From Nocardia sp. NBC_01327 (GTDB lineage: Bacteria; Actinomycetota; Actinomycetes; Mycobacteriales; Mycobacteriaceae), in contig NZ_CP108383.1 of assembly GCF_035958815.1 (NCBI RefSeq), positions 3,472,001 to 3,536,000 on the forward strand: 64,000 bases of DNA, given 5' to 3'. The notes beneath the pieces are model-generated. The model was not told the DNA's origin. It searched no databases and saw only the letters and a list, made by a program, of their open reading frames with translations. Shown here piece after piece: positions 24,382 through 32,389 of this stretch (positions within the stretch are counted from its first letter, which is position 1; every line of letters begins with the position of its first letter). Position numbers and translations under genes: made by a program.

Positions 24382-25557
24382 CTAGCGGCTGAGCCGGAAC
24401 GGCCCACGGTCCCAGCGCCATTGGTGCCGCAGCACCATGGCAGCGAGGTCCAGTAGCTGAATGCCGGTGTCCTCGCGATACCGGCGTAGCTCCGTCCAGT
24501 CGACCGGCCCCTTTGCCAGCCGGTTGCGCAGTATGTTCTCGTGCCGCGCCGCCACGCTGTGCTGTGCGAGGTCGGCGACGCCCCAGTCGGTTCCGGTCCA
24601 CACCAGCCATCCCCACCCGTGTGCGTGGGCGTAGGCGCGACCGGCGGTGGATTTCACGCGGTTGACATGAAAGGCGGTGTGGCCCAGCGGTATCACATCG
24701 ATGAGCACCACCCGGCCATCGGTGAAGCGGACGGCGGCGGTGGGGTAGTGCAGTCGTTCGCCGCCGTCGATCTCGTAGGCGATCTCGACCGGATACTCCT
24801 GAAAGGTCTCGACCCGCTCGCTCCCGTCCAGCAGCCGGAACAGCCGCGCCTGCAGCCCGGTATCGAAAGTTGTTTCCCGGCCGAGCTTTTCGGAGTACAT
24901 GAACCCGCGCCCGTCATCGCCGAGATCGAGCGTCCGCGCCGGTGCGGCGGGCAGCTCATCAGGCGTCCCGTCGCCCCATTCGACCCGGTGCAGCCAGGGA
25001 TTCCAGACACCCGCGGGCACCTCGTCCGCCTGCTGCGGCGGCAGCAGATGCCAGCGCCCCTTCTGCTGCCAGCCCGCGATGCGCTGGAATACGAAGCCCG
25101 CCAGCCGTTTCGACTCCTGCAGATCGTGCCCCGCCAGCCGCAGCTTCAGATACGCGCGGTCCTGTGCGGCGATATCGCTGTCGGTGGCATAGGTTTCGGC
25201 GAGCAGCGTGCGGACCAGCCGCTCATCGCTCCAGCCGACCGGATACCGCTCGGTGAAGACGCCGAGATCGTGCACGCCCGTATTCTGCGCCTGCCGCACC
25301 ATATTCCCGACCGCCCGCGTGTACAGCTGCCGCGCCCGATCCCGTGAGACGCCGAATCGCGCGCCGAGCAGTGTCAGCGTCTCCGGCGGCTCGCCGTCCA
25401 GCCCGAGCCGGCAGGTGATGAGCTCGCCCTCGCGCGGCCGATCGACGGCCTGCTCACCGGCCATCGCGGCCAGCACCTCGTCGATATCCTCCAGCCCGAA
25501 GGAGATCGCCTCACGCTCGCTCGTCCGCTCACTACTCGTCAGCTCACTACTCGTCAC
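24382..25557 (-). CDS. HTH protein with TnsA-like C-terminal domain
   Basis: A 391-aa protein. Residues 55-100 (ETLTLLGARFGVSRDRARQLYTRAVGNMVRQA) match a sigma-70 region 4-like helix-turn-helix. Residues 255-345 (ERLHYPTAAVRFTDGRVVLIDVIPLGHTAFHVNRVKSTAGRAYAHAHGWGWLVWT) resemble TnsA-type PD-(D/E)xK endonuclease domains, but PT replaces PD and the ExK pair reads DVI, so catalysis may be lost. It could be a DNA-binding regulator descended from a recombination enzyme. The GTG start lies in a short direct repeat (TGACGAGTAGTGAGC twice), so the true start is uncertain. It has no obvious operon partner. Confidence 0.6.
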   Translation of the reverse strand: MTSSELTSSERTSEREAISFGLEDIDEVLAAMAGEQAVDRPREGELITCRLGLDGEPPETLTLLGARFGVSRDRARQLYTRAVGNMVRQAQNTGVHDLGVFTERYPVGWSDERLVRTLLAETYATDSDIAAQDRAYLKLRLAGHDLQESKRLAGFVFQRIAGWQQKGRWHLLPPQQADEVPAGVWNPWLHRVEWGDGTPDELPAAPARTLDLGDDGRGFMYSEKLGRETTFDTGLQARLFRLLDGSERVETFQEYPVEIAYEIDGGERLHYPTAAVRFTDGRVVLIDVIPLGHTAFHVNRVKSTAGRAYAHAHGWGWLVWTGTDWGVADLAQHSVAARHENILRNRLAKGPVDWTELRRYREDTGIQLLDLAAMVLRHQWRWDRGPFRLSR

Positions 25558-25650
25558 AGTGGCCCCTGCCTGTTCGCCAGTCTGTTCGACGAGCCTAGCG
25601 GTGCGGGCCGACAGAGCGGGGGAAGCTGGAACGGTCCGAGCCGCCCTCGC

Positions 25651-26346
25651 TCACTGCAGATCGGAGAAGTGCACGTCCTGGGCGGCGGCGGTCACATGCA
25701 GGCCGTCGGCGCTCGGCTGGATCGCCGTCAACCGCGCACCGAGCGGCAGCCGCTGCAGCGGCACGGTGAAGGCCAGGGTTTGGCGCAGCAGTGCCAGCGG
25801 AATCGATGGCCCGCCCGCCGCGGCCTGGACCGAAACCGGAGTGACCTCGATGCCGTCGGCGGTCGGTGCGACGGTCACCACCACCGTCCCCGGCACCGAA
25901 AGACCTTCTACCGAGAACGTTCCCGTGACCCGCAGCCCGTCCGGACTGTTCGAGATCGATTCCACTCCCGACGGCGCGAATCCCTTCACCGCGTCGTAGG
26001 GGACGACTGCGGTCGCGGTCGCCGTGGCCGCGACAAGGTTCGACGTGCGATTGTGAATCAGATCGGTCAGCGGCGCCGACACATCGGTCAGCTTGACGTC
26101 GAGATCGTGCACGGTGAGGTTCTGCTCGCTCCAGTCACCGACCCGAATCCCGATGTCGTGATATTTGCCGTCGGCGGCCTGGGTCAGAAACGGAACGCCG
26201 CCGATCGTGACCCGCGGCTGCTGCGGCAGATTGTAGTCGGCGGCGATCTTGCGCCCGATCTCGTTCTGCGCCATTACGACTGCGACCCGGTCGCCGATCA
26301 CCAGCCCGATTCCCAGCAGAACGATCAATGTCACCAATGCGCGCAT
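25651..26346 (-). CDS. DUF2993 (LmeA-like) exported lipid-binding protein
   Basis: A 231-aa protein with one N-terminal hydrophobic helix (ALVTLIVLLGIGLVIGDRVAVVMAQNEIG) that serves as signal or anchor. The remainder is strand-rich and follows the DUF2993 pattern: QPRVTIGGVPFLTQAADGKYHDIGIRV, a repeated inner domain, and DGLHVTAAAQDVHF at the end. In mycobacteria LmeA of this family binds phosphoinositides and supports lipomannan elongation; a similar envelope role is likely here. It forms a leftward unit with the small secreted protein upstream at 26437. Confidence 0.8.
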   Translation of the reverse strand: MRALVTLIVLLGIGLVIGDRVAVVMAQNEIGRKIAADYNLPQQPRVTIGGVPFLTQAADGKYHDIGIRVGDWSEQNLTVHDLDVKLTDVSAPLTDLIHNRTSNLVAATATATAVVPYDAVKGFAPSGVESISNSPDGLRVTGTFSVEGLSVPGTVVVTVAPTADGIEVTPVSVQAAAGGPSIPLALLRQTLAFTVPLQRLPLGARLTAIQPSADGLHVTAAAQDVHFSDLQ

Positions 26347-26436
26347 GCGCTCACCCGCTCAACCATCCCACCATCATGCTGTGGATCCCGGTCGGCCGGC
26401 GCCCCCGACCCGCCAGCCGACCCGACCCGGACGGTG

Positions 26437-26721
26437 TCACATGTGCGCGCACATCCAATCGGTGCCGTAGTGCGCGGCATTGCCGCCATCGAGATGCACC
26501 CAGTGCCCATCGCCTTCGCAGGGCGCCCCTTCGGTGTGCGCGGGCCCGGGCGGCGGCGTGGCAATGACCCCGGGCAGCCCCCGGAACACACCGTCGGGCA
26601 GCGGAATCGAAATCCCCGGCACCGGTTGCCACACATCGGCACTCGCGGTCGCGGTCATCAACAGTGGCGCCGCGAGAACGGTGCCCACCGCCGCGGTCAA
26701 TATCGCTACACGCTGCTTCAT
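26437..26721 (-). CDS. Small secreted protein
   Basis: A 94-aa protein with a clear Sec signal (MKQRVAILTAAVGTVLAAPLLMTATASA-D). The mature part has proline-rich segments (VPGISIPLPDGVFRGLPGV, TPPPGPAHTEGAP), two cysteines near CEGDG and MCAHM that may pair, and HWVHLDGGNAAHYGTDW. GGAGGA just upstream sets ATG 26721. No family recognised. The next gene leftward is the DUF2993 protein, 90 nt away. Confidence 0.75.
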   Translation of the reverse strand: MKQRVAILTAAVGTVLAAPLLMTATASADVWQPVPGISIPLPDGVFRGLPGVIATPPPGPAHTEGAPCEGDGHWVHLDGGNAAHYGTDWMCAHM

Positions 26722-26862
26722 CGATCCTCCTGGAGAGACGGTTCGGTATTGCTCCGGCACTACCCACTTATCCGTAGCTGAACAGTAACTGTTAGAGGCA
26801 ATTGACCAGGATCACACACACGCGGCCACCCGGCTTGCGGCACTTCCGGATGTTGTGCCCTA

Positions 26863-26897
26863 GGTTTTGTATTGAAAACCATGCACTGTACGGTTTT
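26863..26897. promoter_or_regulatory. Three GGTTTT/AAAACC half-sites before the lipase gene
   Basis: GGTTTT (26863-26868), AAAACC (26875-26880) and GGTTTT (26892-26897) form two overlapping inverted pairs about 80-110 nt upstream of the lipase start. This could be an operator for an unlinked regulator. Confidence 0.35.
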
Positions 26898-26976
26898 CGT
26901 CACGATGTCCAGCCGTCGCGATCGTGCACTCGACGCGAGGTGAAAACTGCATCCCGGGGAAGGGATTTCGATCGAC

Positions 26977-27939
26977 GTGAACACCACTCGGCAGCGCTTG
27001 GCGAAGGCGGGCATCATCGTCGGCGTAGTGGCCGGCCTCTGCACACCGCACGCACTGGCGGATTCCGCGAGTGTCGTCTCGGCGCCGACCTCGGGCGGCA
27101 GTGCGAGCGGCGCGGGGAAACCCGATGGCAGCGTGCCGCCGCAGGGTTCCGACGACTGGTCCTGCCATCCCGCCGCCGCGCACCGCGAGCCGGTGGTGCT
27201 CGTGCACGGCACCTGGGGCAACCAGAACGATTGGGACATTCTCGCCCCGCAATTGAAACTCCAGGGCTACTGCGTCTTCTCGCTCGATTACGGCCGAGAC
27301 ACCTCGAGTGTCATGGGTGCACGACCCGGCGTATACGCGACCGGTGACATCTCGGATTCGGCACACGAGCTGGAAACCTTCGTCGAACGAGTGCGCACTG
27401 CGACCGGGGCGGCGAAAGTCGATATCGTCGCCCACTCCCAAGGCGCACTGGTGGGACGCCAGTACCTGCGGTTCGACGGCGGCGCGCCACACGTCGAGAA
27501 ATTCGTCTCGATCGCAGGCACCAATCACGGCACCACCATGAACGGCCTGGCCACCCTGCTCGACAACGGCAGTGCCACCGGATCCGCCGAGGGGATCGCC
27601 GCGCGCGTGGTCGGTCTGGGCGCGGTACAGCAACTGGCGGGCAGCGCCTTCGTCCAGGGGCTCAACGCGGGCGGCGACACCGAGCCCGGCATCGACTACA
27701 CGGTCATCGCCAGTCGCGCGGACAAGGTTTCCACCCCGCCGGAAGCCACCTTCCTGACTGCGGGCCCAGACGCCCACGTCGACAACCTATGGGTCCAAGA
27801 CCTCTGCCCCGCAGATGCTTTCGACCACGGCACCCTGCCGCAATCACCCACGGTCGGTTTCATGGTGCAGAAGGCGCTCGACCCCGGCTACTCCGGAGTG
27901 TCCTGCCCGGAGCAGGCCCCGCCGGCGGTGACCCGATGA
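26977..27939 (+). CDS. Secreted triacylglycerol lipase/esterase
   Basis: Exported alpha/beta hydrolase of 320 aa. A signal peptide ends near ALA-DS; a Gly/Ser-rich linker follows. PVVLVHGTWGNQNDWDIL holds the oxyanion HG, VDIVAHSQGALVGRQYL the nucleophile Ser154, and later Asp and His residues (SRADKVSTP, DAHVDNLWVQDLCP) complete the triad. This is the class 2 lipase (EstA/LipA) pattern with paired cysteines. GTG 26977 follows GGGGAAGGG, with wide spacing. The stop overlaps the start of the GH20 gene by 4 nt (ATGA), so the two exported hydrolases are co-translated. Confidence 0.88.
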   Translation: MNTTRQRLAKAGIIVGVVAGLCTPHALADSASVVSAPTSGGSASGAGKPDGSVPPQGSDDWSCHPAAAHREPVVLVHGTWGNQNDWDILAPQLKLQGYCVFSLDYGRDTSSVMGARPGVYATGDISDSAHELETFVERVRTATGAAKVDIVAHSQGALVGRQYLRFDGGAPHVEKFVSIAGTNHGTTMNGLATLLDNGSATGSAEGIAARVVGLGAVQQLAGSAFVQGLNAGGDTEPGIDYTVIASRADKVSTPPEATFLTAGPDAHVDNLWVQDLCPADAFDHGTLPQSPTVGFMVQKALDPGYSGVSCPEQAPPAVTR

Positions 27940-29150
27940 TCAGCCGCAGACAGGCACTCGGACTCGGTCTCGGGGCCGCTGCGGTTCCACTGCTGGGGCG
28001 TGCCGCCGCCGCTGTCGTACCCGCCGCATCGGGGCCGGTCGAGTGGTCGGTGGCGCGGCGCGGCGTGCTGGTGGACGTGGGGCGGAAGTACTTCACCATC
28101 GAATGGCTCCAGCGCTTGGTCCGATACGGTGCCGAGCTCGGCCTGAACGAACTGCACCTGCACTTCTCGGAGAACGAGTGCGTCCGGATCGCCAGCGAGC
28201 GGCATCCGGAGATCAATGACGGCCGGCAGTACTCGCGGGCGGAGATCGCCGGACTCATCGGATTCGCCGCGGATCTGGGGGTCGCGATTGTCCCCGAGTT
28301 CGACATGCCGGGACATATGGGCGCGGTGCTGCGTGCGCATCCAGAGTTCCAGCTGCCCAACCGATTCGGCAGCACGCTTCCTACCGCGCTCGATATCACC
28401 GCCGAGGGCGCGCTCCAGCTCGCCGAGAATCTGCTGGACGATTACGCGGAAGTCTTCCCCGAGTCGACGCACTGGAACTTGGGATTCGACGAATTCCTGG
28501 GCGCGGTGTCGATCGAGGGACTGTATTCGAACCTCGACGACCGGGCTCGGCAGCTGTACGGGCCTGCCGCCACTCAGCACGACCTCAGCACCGGCGTCGC
28601 CAACCGCCTCGCGCACCGCCTTCAGACTCATGGGTACATCGTCAGCGTGTGGAACGACGGCATGCTCCGAGGTCCGGTGGTGCAGCTGTCGCCGGACATT
28701 GTCGTGCACTACTGGACACACTCCTTGCCCGGACAGGTTCCGGTGCGCCAGTTCCTCGACGCCGGCCACGCGCTCGTGAACTTCAACGACCGCCAGCTCT
28801 ACTACGTGCTCGGCAACTCCCTCGTCTACCCGCATCCGACGGCCGCGAGCATCCTCGACAGCGGTTGGGCGCCAGGACATTTCAGCCCGATGCTGCCGGT
28901 GTCAGCGCCGGGCCCGATTCCCCTCGAGCTGGCGGGTCCGCAGAACCTCGACGGCCCGCCCTATCCGGACCGACTCGCCGGCGCCGTCTTCTCGATCTGG
29001 TGCGACACCCCGTCGGCGCAGACCGAGGACGAGGTCTTCCGCGATATCGCAGAACCCCTGGCCGCCTTCGCCCTCCGGTGCCGCGATCCCCGATTCAGCG
29101 GGACCACGGCCGACGTCGCCGATGTCGCTCGTGCCGCGGCGCGACCGTAG
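27936..29150 (+). CDS. Tat-exported GH20 beta-N-acetylhexosaminidase
   Basis: A 404-aa protein opening with a twin-arginine signal (SRRQALGLGLGAAAVPLLG). The (beta/alpha)8 domain shows VDVGRKYFTIEWLQRLVRYGAELGLNELHLHFSENE, VAIVPEFDMPGHMGAVL and the catalytic Asp185-Glu186 pair in HWNLGFDEFLG, all typical of GH20 enzymes that remove terminal N-acetylglucosamine or N-acetylgalactosamine through substrate assistance. It starts inside the lipase stop codon (ATGA overlap). Tat export suggests folding before secretion. Likely roles are chitin-derived sugar use or cell-wall glycan trimming. Confidence 0.87.
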   Translation: MISRRQALGLGLGAAAVPLLGRAAAAVVPAASGPVEWSVARRGVLVDVGRKYFTIEWLQRLVRYGAELGLNELHLHFSENECVRIASERHPEINDGRQYSRAEIAGLIGFAADLGVAIVPEFDMPGHMGAVLRAHPEFQLPNRFGSTLPTALDITAEGALQLAENLLDDYAEVFPESTHWNLGFDEFLGAVSIEGLYSNLDDRARQLYGPAATQHDLSTGVANRLAHRLQTHGYIVSVWNDGMLRGPVVQLSPDIVVHYWTHSLPGQVPVRQFLDAGHALVNFNDRQLYYVLGNSLVYPHPTAASILDSGWAPGHFSPMLPVSAPGPIPLELAGPQNLDGPPYPDRLAGAVFSIWCDTPSAQTEDEVFRDIAEPLAAFALRCRDPRFSGTTADVADVARAAARP

Positions 29151-29232
29151 CTTGGGCCACTGACAGGCGCGCGGTGAATTGGTCATCAATCCGAGATACG
29201 GTGTCGCCGAGCAACACTCGTGTGCTTGAAGG

Positions 29233-29850
29233 TCAGCTCCCTGTCGCGCCCGGTACGAGCGACGAGATCTCCAGCAGGTGGACGTCACTGTTGGCGCACG
29301 CACTGATCTGCGCGGGCAGGAAGATCGACTCTGTGTTGTCCGGCGGGTAGATCCGCAGGCCCGCGGCGGTGACAGGCTGGCACCTGTCGCCGTAGTTCCC
29401 GGCGTCGGTGATGCGCAGTAGCGCGGAGGCCTGCTCGTTGACACCGAGGGTGATGGTCGGCTTCGGCTTGTCTCGATCGGCGGGGGCTCCGATCGGATCG
29501 CCGGTATTGCCGGCGGCGAGCGAGACACCGGGGAATCCGGTCACGGTGCAGGGCTTCGAGCCGGTGTTCGTGAAGATGAGCGGGGTGTACGTGCTACCCG
29601 CTGTGCCGTCGGATCGGCCTTTGGACAGTGTCAGATCGGCGGTGCGGCAGAGTCCGAGGCCGGCGGGGGTGCTCGCGGAGGTGGTGGCGCTCGGGGTCGA
29701 GGCGCCGCCGTCGGTGGCGGTGGTGGTCGGCACGGTTCCGGGCGCGGTGACGGTCGACGGTCCGGCGCCGGTGGTGCCGGACCCGCATCCCGCCAGTGCC
29801 AGCGTGCCGACCGCGAGCAGTGCCGCGCCAGCGGTTTTCAGAGCTGTCAT
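29233..29850 (-). CDS. DUF4232-type lipoprotein
   Basis: Exported lipoprotein of 205 aa. The lipobox is LALAGC (Cys22). A Thr/Ser/Ala-rich linker to about residue 65 is followed by LCRTADLTLSKGRSDGTAGSTYTPLIFTNTGSKPCTVTGFPGVSLAAG, the beta-sandwich pattern of DUF4232, with a disulfide-capable Cys pair. The end reads CQPVTAAGLRIYPPDNTESIFLPAQISACA. Common in actinobacterial envelopes; function unknown. Single gene with 80-200 nt gaps on both sides. Confidence 0.8.
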   Translation of the reverse strand: MTALKTAGAALLAVGTLALAGCGSGTTGAGPSTVTAPGTVPTTTATDGGASTPSATTSASTPAGLGLCRTADLTLSKGRSDGTAGSTYTPLIFTNTGSKPCTVTGFPGVSLAAGNTGDPIGAPADRDKPKPTITLGVNEQASALLRITDAGNYGDRCQPVTAAGLRIYPPDNTESIFLPAQISACANSDVHLLEISSLVPGATGS

Positions 29851-30054
29851 CAGTCCCCTCCATCTCTGATCGCAACCGGCACACCGTGATTCGGATCCGA
29901 TAGGCAGTCAGCACCACGAATAGTGGTGTTATACCTGCCTATCGGACGATGGCCCGCGTGCGTAACACGGTGTCGGCGATCTCCCTCACCGATCCGCGCT
30001 GCGAGAGGTAGTGTCCAAGATCGGGTCGGGACCGAATTCCGAAGGGAGAAACGA

Positions 30055-30498
30055 ATGAAAATGCGTGTCTTCGCAGGTATGGCCGTGGCAGCAGCAGCGA
30101 TTTCGATGGTCGGTACGGGCACCGCGAATGCGGATGCGGTGAACCCGAACGACTATCTGATCGGTGACACCGTGTACTTCAATGTGGGTTACGCCCAGTG
30201 TTCTATCAAGCCGGATGGCACCGCGGGCTGTGACATCCAATCCGGTATCGCCAAGTGGCTGAACGTCATTCCGGTGACCGATCTCGTCATCGATGTGCCG
30301 TTCCTGCCCGCGCACCCGACGTTCGGCGTGTTCGGCCCGTACGGTCGCGGCGATGCCAACTCCCTCCCGAACACCGAGATCAGCTCGACCATCACCTATG
30401 CGGGCGCCACCTGCTACGGCGGCGGACGCGGCGCGATCGGGTGCAATTCGAAGGGGCACAGCTTCAGCTTCGGCTGGTCCGGCACCACGACCACCTAG
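30055..30498 (+). CDS. Small secreted protein, unknown family
   Basis: A 147-aa exported protein. Signal: MRVFAGMAVAAAAISMVGTGTANA-DA. The mature domain has four cysteines (YAQCS, AGCD, ATCYGG, IGCNS) that could make two disulfides, and a strand-rich FNVGYAQCSIKPDGTAGCDIQSG core. The ATG 30055 start is supported by GAAGGGAGAA just upstream. It resembles small exported nocardial proteins of unknown role; no catalytic motif seen. Stands alone. Confidence 0.75.
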   Translation: MKMRVFAGMAVAAAAISMVGTGTANADAVNPNDYLIGDTVYFNVGYAQCSIKPDGTAGCDIQSGIAKWLNVIPVTDLVIDVPFLPAHPTFGVFGPYGRGDANSLPNTEISSTITYAGATCYGGGRGAIGCNSKGHSFSFGWSGTTTT

Positions 30499-30536
30499 GC
30501 CGGATTACCCAGCAAGCCTGAGCATTTGACCATCGG

Positions 30537-30761
30537 TCAGCCCGACGACTTTTCCGGCTCGCATGACGTCGGGTTGCCGATCGTCTCCCTCTCCTCCGCG
30601 GTCGCCTCCCGCAGGAAGCGCCACGGATTGCCCTCCGGCGCGGATTCCACATCGCCGGGGCAGTGATTCGCCTCCACCCGCCAGTGGTTCCGGTAGACGT
30701 TGCCGTCGAATATGACATCGAACGGGCCCCGCCCGCTCTGGCTACTCCAAGCTTCGACCAT
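30537..30761 (-). CDS. Small CBM5/12-like protein
   Basis: A 74-aa protein without a signal peptide. EAWSSQSGRGPFDVIFDGNVYRNHWRVEANHCPGDVESAPEGNPWRFLREA has the spacing of chitin-binding CBM5/12 modules (W...V.F.G.vY...W....PG.....PW). Such modules are normally attached to secreted chitinases, so a free cytosolic copy is odd. Alternatively it is a regulator-like or phage-type tail module. It converges with the secreted protein gene at 30055. Confidence 0.5.
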   Translation of the reverse strand: MVEAWSSQSGRGPFDVIFDGNVYRNHWRVEANHCPGDVESAPEGNPWRFLREATAEERETIGNPTSCEPEKSSG

Positions 30762-30868
30762 CTCTAAACCTCACCTCATTGTGCTGTGGCGTTGTGGAGA
30801 GCTTCGGCTCGAATCTACTCGTCGGCACTGGCGAATGTGCTGAACCCCAACGGGTCCTGTGTGGGCTT

Positions 30869-31606
30869 TTAGCCGCTGAGGCTGGGCAGAATGCCGTTCA
30901 ATCCGCCACTGGGAGCGGTCGAATCGTCCGGTTCGTCACCGGGAGTGGGGGAGCTGTCCTGGTTGTGGTTCTGGTAGTAGAGCGGGCTGGCCGGATTGTT
31001 CGGATTCAGCGGACTGTTGGGATCCGTCGGGTTGGCGAGCAGGCAGCTGGTGTCGGTGAGATCGCACGGCTCGGTCACATTCGGCCCCGGCGCCGGCGGC
31101 GGAGTGACCGGATCGGGTGAGGAAGGAATATTGGGACCACCGGGGTTCACGGTGCCCGGCGAGCCTGCGCCGGCGCCCGCTCCCGTACCGCCCGCGCCTG
31201 TTCCAGCGCCAGTGCCCGCTCCTGCGCCGGCTCCCGCTCCCGCTCCTGTGCCAGCACCAGCTCCCGCGCCTGCACCAGCACCGGCTCCTGCGCCAGCCCC
31301 TGCTCCCGCACCGTCCCCGGCACCCGCGCCCGTTCCTGCACCAGCGCCAGCGCTGGTCCCTGCACCGGCACCTGCTCCCGTATCCGTTCCGGCTCCCGCG
31401 CCCGCATCGGTCCCTGCCCCCGCAGTCCCTCCGCCCCCTGTCCCCGGACTGTCGAGCGATGTCGACGGCTGCGTAGTGGATACCCCGCCACCCGGGTCGC
31501 CGGTGATCGCATCGGCGGCGGCAACGGCCGGCGCACCGGCGAGGGCGCCGGCCATCAATACCGCGGCGAGAAGGCGACTGGAGCGGGGAACGAGTGAAGT
31601 GGACAC
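30869..31606 (-). CDS. Secreted Gly-Ala repeat protein
   Basis: A 245-aa protein with a convincing signal peptide (SSRLLAAVLMAGALAGAPAVAAA-DA). Residues 60-150 are an almost pure GAGAGX tandem repeat, and the C-terminal third is Pro/Asn-rich (NPTDPNSPLNPNNPASPLYYQNHNQD) with one Cys pair. The repeat resembles silk-like or elastic surface segments. The opposite strand is also open as a Pro-Ala repeat, but only this strand has a signal peptide and a plausible start. The repeat number is likely to vary between strains through slippage. Confidence 0.6.
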   Translation of the reverse strand: MSTSLVPRSSRLLAAVLMAGALAGAPAVAAADAITGDPGGGVSTTQPSTSLDSPGTGGGGTAGAGTDAGAGAGTDTGAGAGAGTSAGAGAGTGAGAGDGAGAGAGAGAGAGAGAGAGAGTGAGAGAGAGAGTGAGTGAGGTGAGAGAGSPGTVNPGGPNIPSSPDPVTPPPAPGPNVTEPCDLTDTSCLLANPTDPNSPLNPNNPASPLYYQNHNQDSSPTPGDEPDDSTAPSGGLNGILPSLSG

Positions 31607-31712
31607 AGCTCTCCTACGACATCCGGGCCGCCGCGAGCCGGCGAACCCTCACCCTGAATCAACCAGGCGCGGGTGCGAAGAAGGTCAGACTTCGGTGCCA
31701 ATCTGCTGTGAA

Positions 31713-32315
31713 CTACGACGTCGGCTCCGGAGCTCGCCGTGCTCGCCTGCCGCGTAGCCACCGGGCGGCTCGAAATGCCAACCAGCCCAGCCCGATCAGC
31801 AGTATCAGCACCGCGATGAACGCCACCACCGGCACCACCAGCGCCAGGATCGTCAGCACCAGCGAGGTCCCGTCCTCGGCGCTCGATACCACCGGATTCC
31901 CCAGCCCCGCAGTGGTTCCCGTGACAAACGGCCGCGCCACCGACCTCCCCACGTGCACACTGCCCGCGGTGACAGCGCCGAGAACAGCGGCGACGGCAGG
32001 CGAGAGATGCGAGGACAGACTGCTTTCGGCCGTGAAAAGAATCGCCCCGGACGTCGGAGCCACCAGGGTCCCGATGGCGTGCAGCGCCGAATCCAATGCG
32101 GGAATCTTGTCTCCGACAAGGTCGAGCAGAAACACCAGGCCGATCCCGATCAACACCGGAGTCGACGACAGCCATCCGTACGAGCTGCCCAGATCGATCC
32201 ATCCGGCCCGATCGGCGACTCCCACCACCAGCAGCGGCAACCAGGCATTGAGCCCCGCCGCGCCCGACAGCCCGAAGGCGCCGAGAATCGCGCCGACGGC
32301 CGATGTGATCTCCAT
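31713..32315 (-). CDS. DUF4126-type membrane protein
   Basis: A 200-aa membrane protein with about five TM segments. It opens MEITSAVGAILGAFGLSGAAGLNAWLPLLVVGVADRAG, as in DUF4126 proteins, and continues with VGDKIPALDSALHAIGTLVAPTSGAILF and a C-terminal TM followed by a basic tail (RAARWLRGRRARR). ATG 32315 is preferred over ATG 32354 because the family starts at this helix; no ribosome site is visible. Function unknown. Confidence 0.78.
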   Translation of the reverse strand: MEITSAVGAILGAFGLSGAAGLNAWLPLLVVGVADRAGWIDLGSSYGWLSSTPVLIGIGLVFLLDLVGDKIPALDSALHAIGTLVAPTSGAILFTAESSLSSHLSPAVAAVLGAVTAGSVHVGRSVARPFVTGTTAGLGNPVVSSAEDGTSLVLTILALVVPVVAFIAVLILLIGLGWLAFRAARWLRGRRARRAPEPTS

Positions 32316-32389
32316 GCCAAGAGTGTGACGCCACGGTCCGACATCGGCCGACATTTAGCCCGAGCCGAACCGCCCGAGCGTGGTGCCGA

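Noticed and set aside
30996..31757. Rightward open frame encoding a Pro-Ala-Val repeat protein
   Set aside because: It is the antisense of the Gly-Ala repeat gene. It lacks a signal peptide and ribosome site, and the minus-strand product has both a signal and a sensible C-terminal domain.
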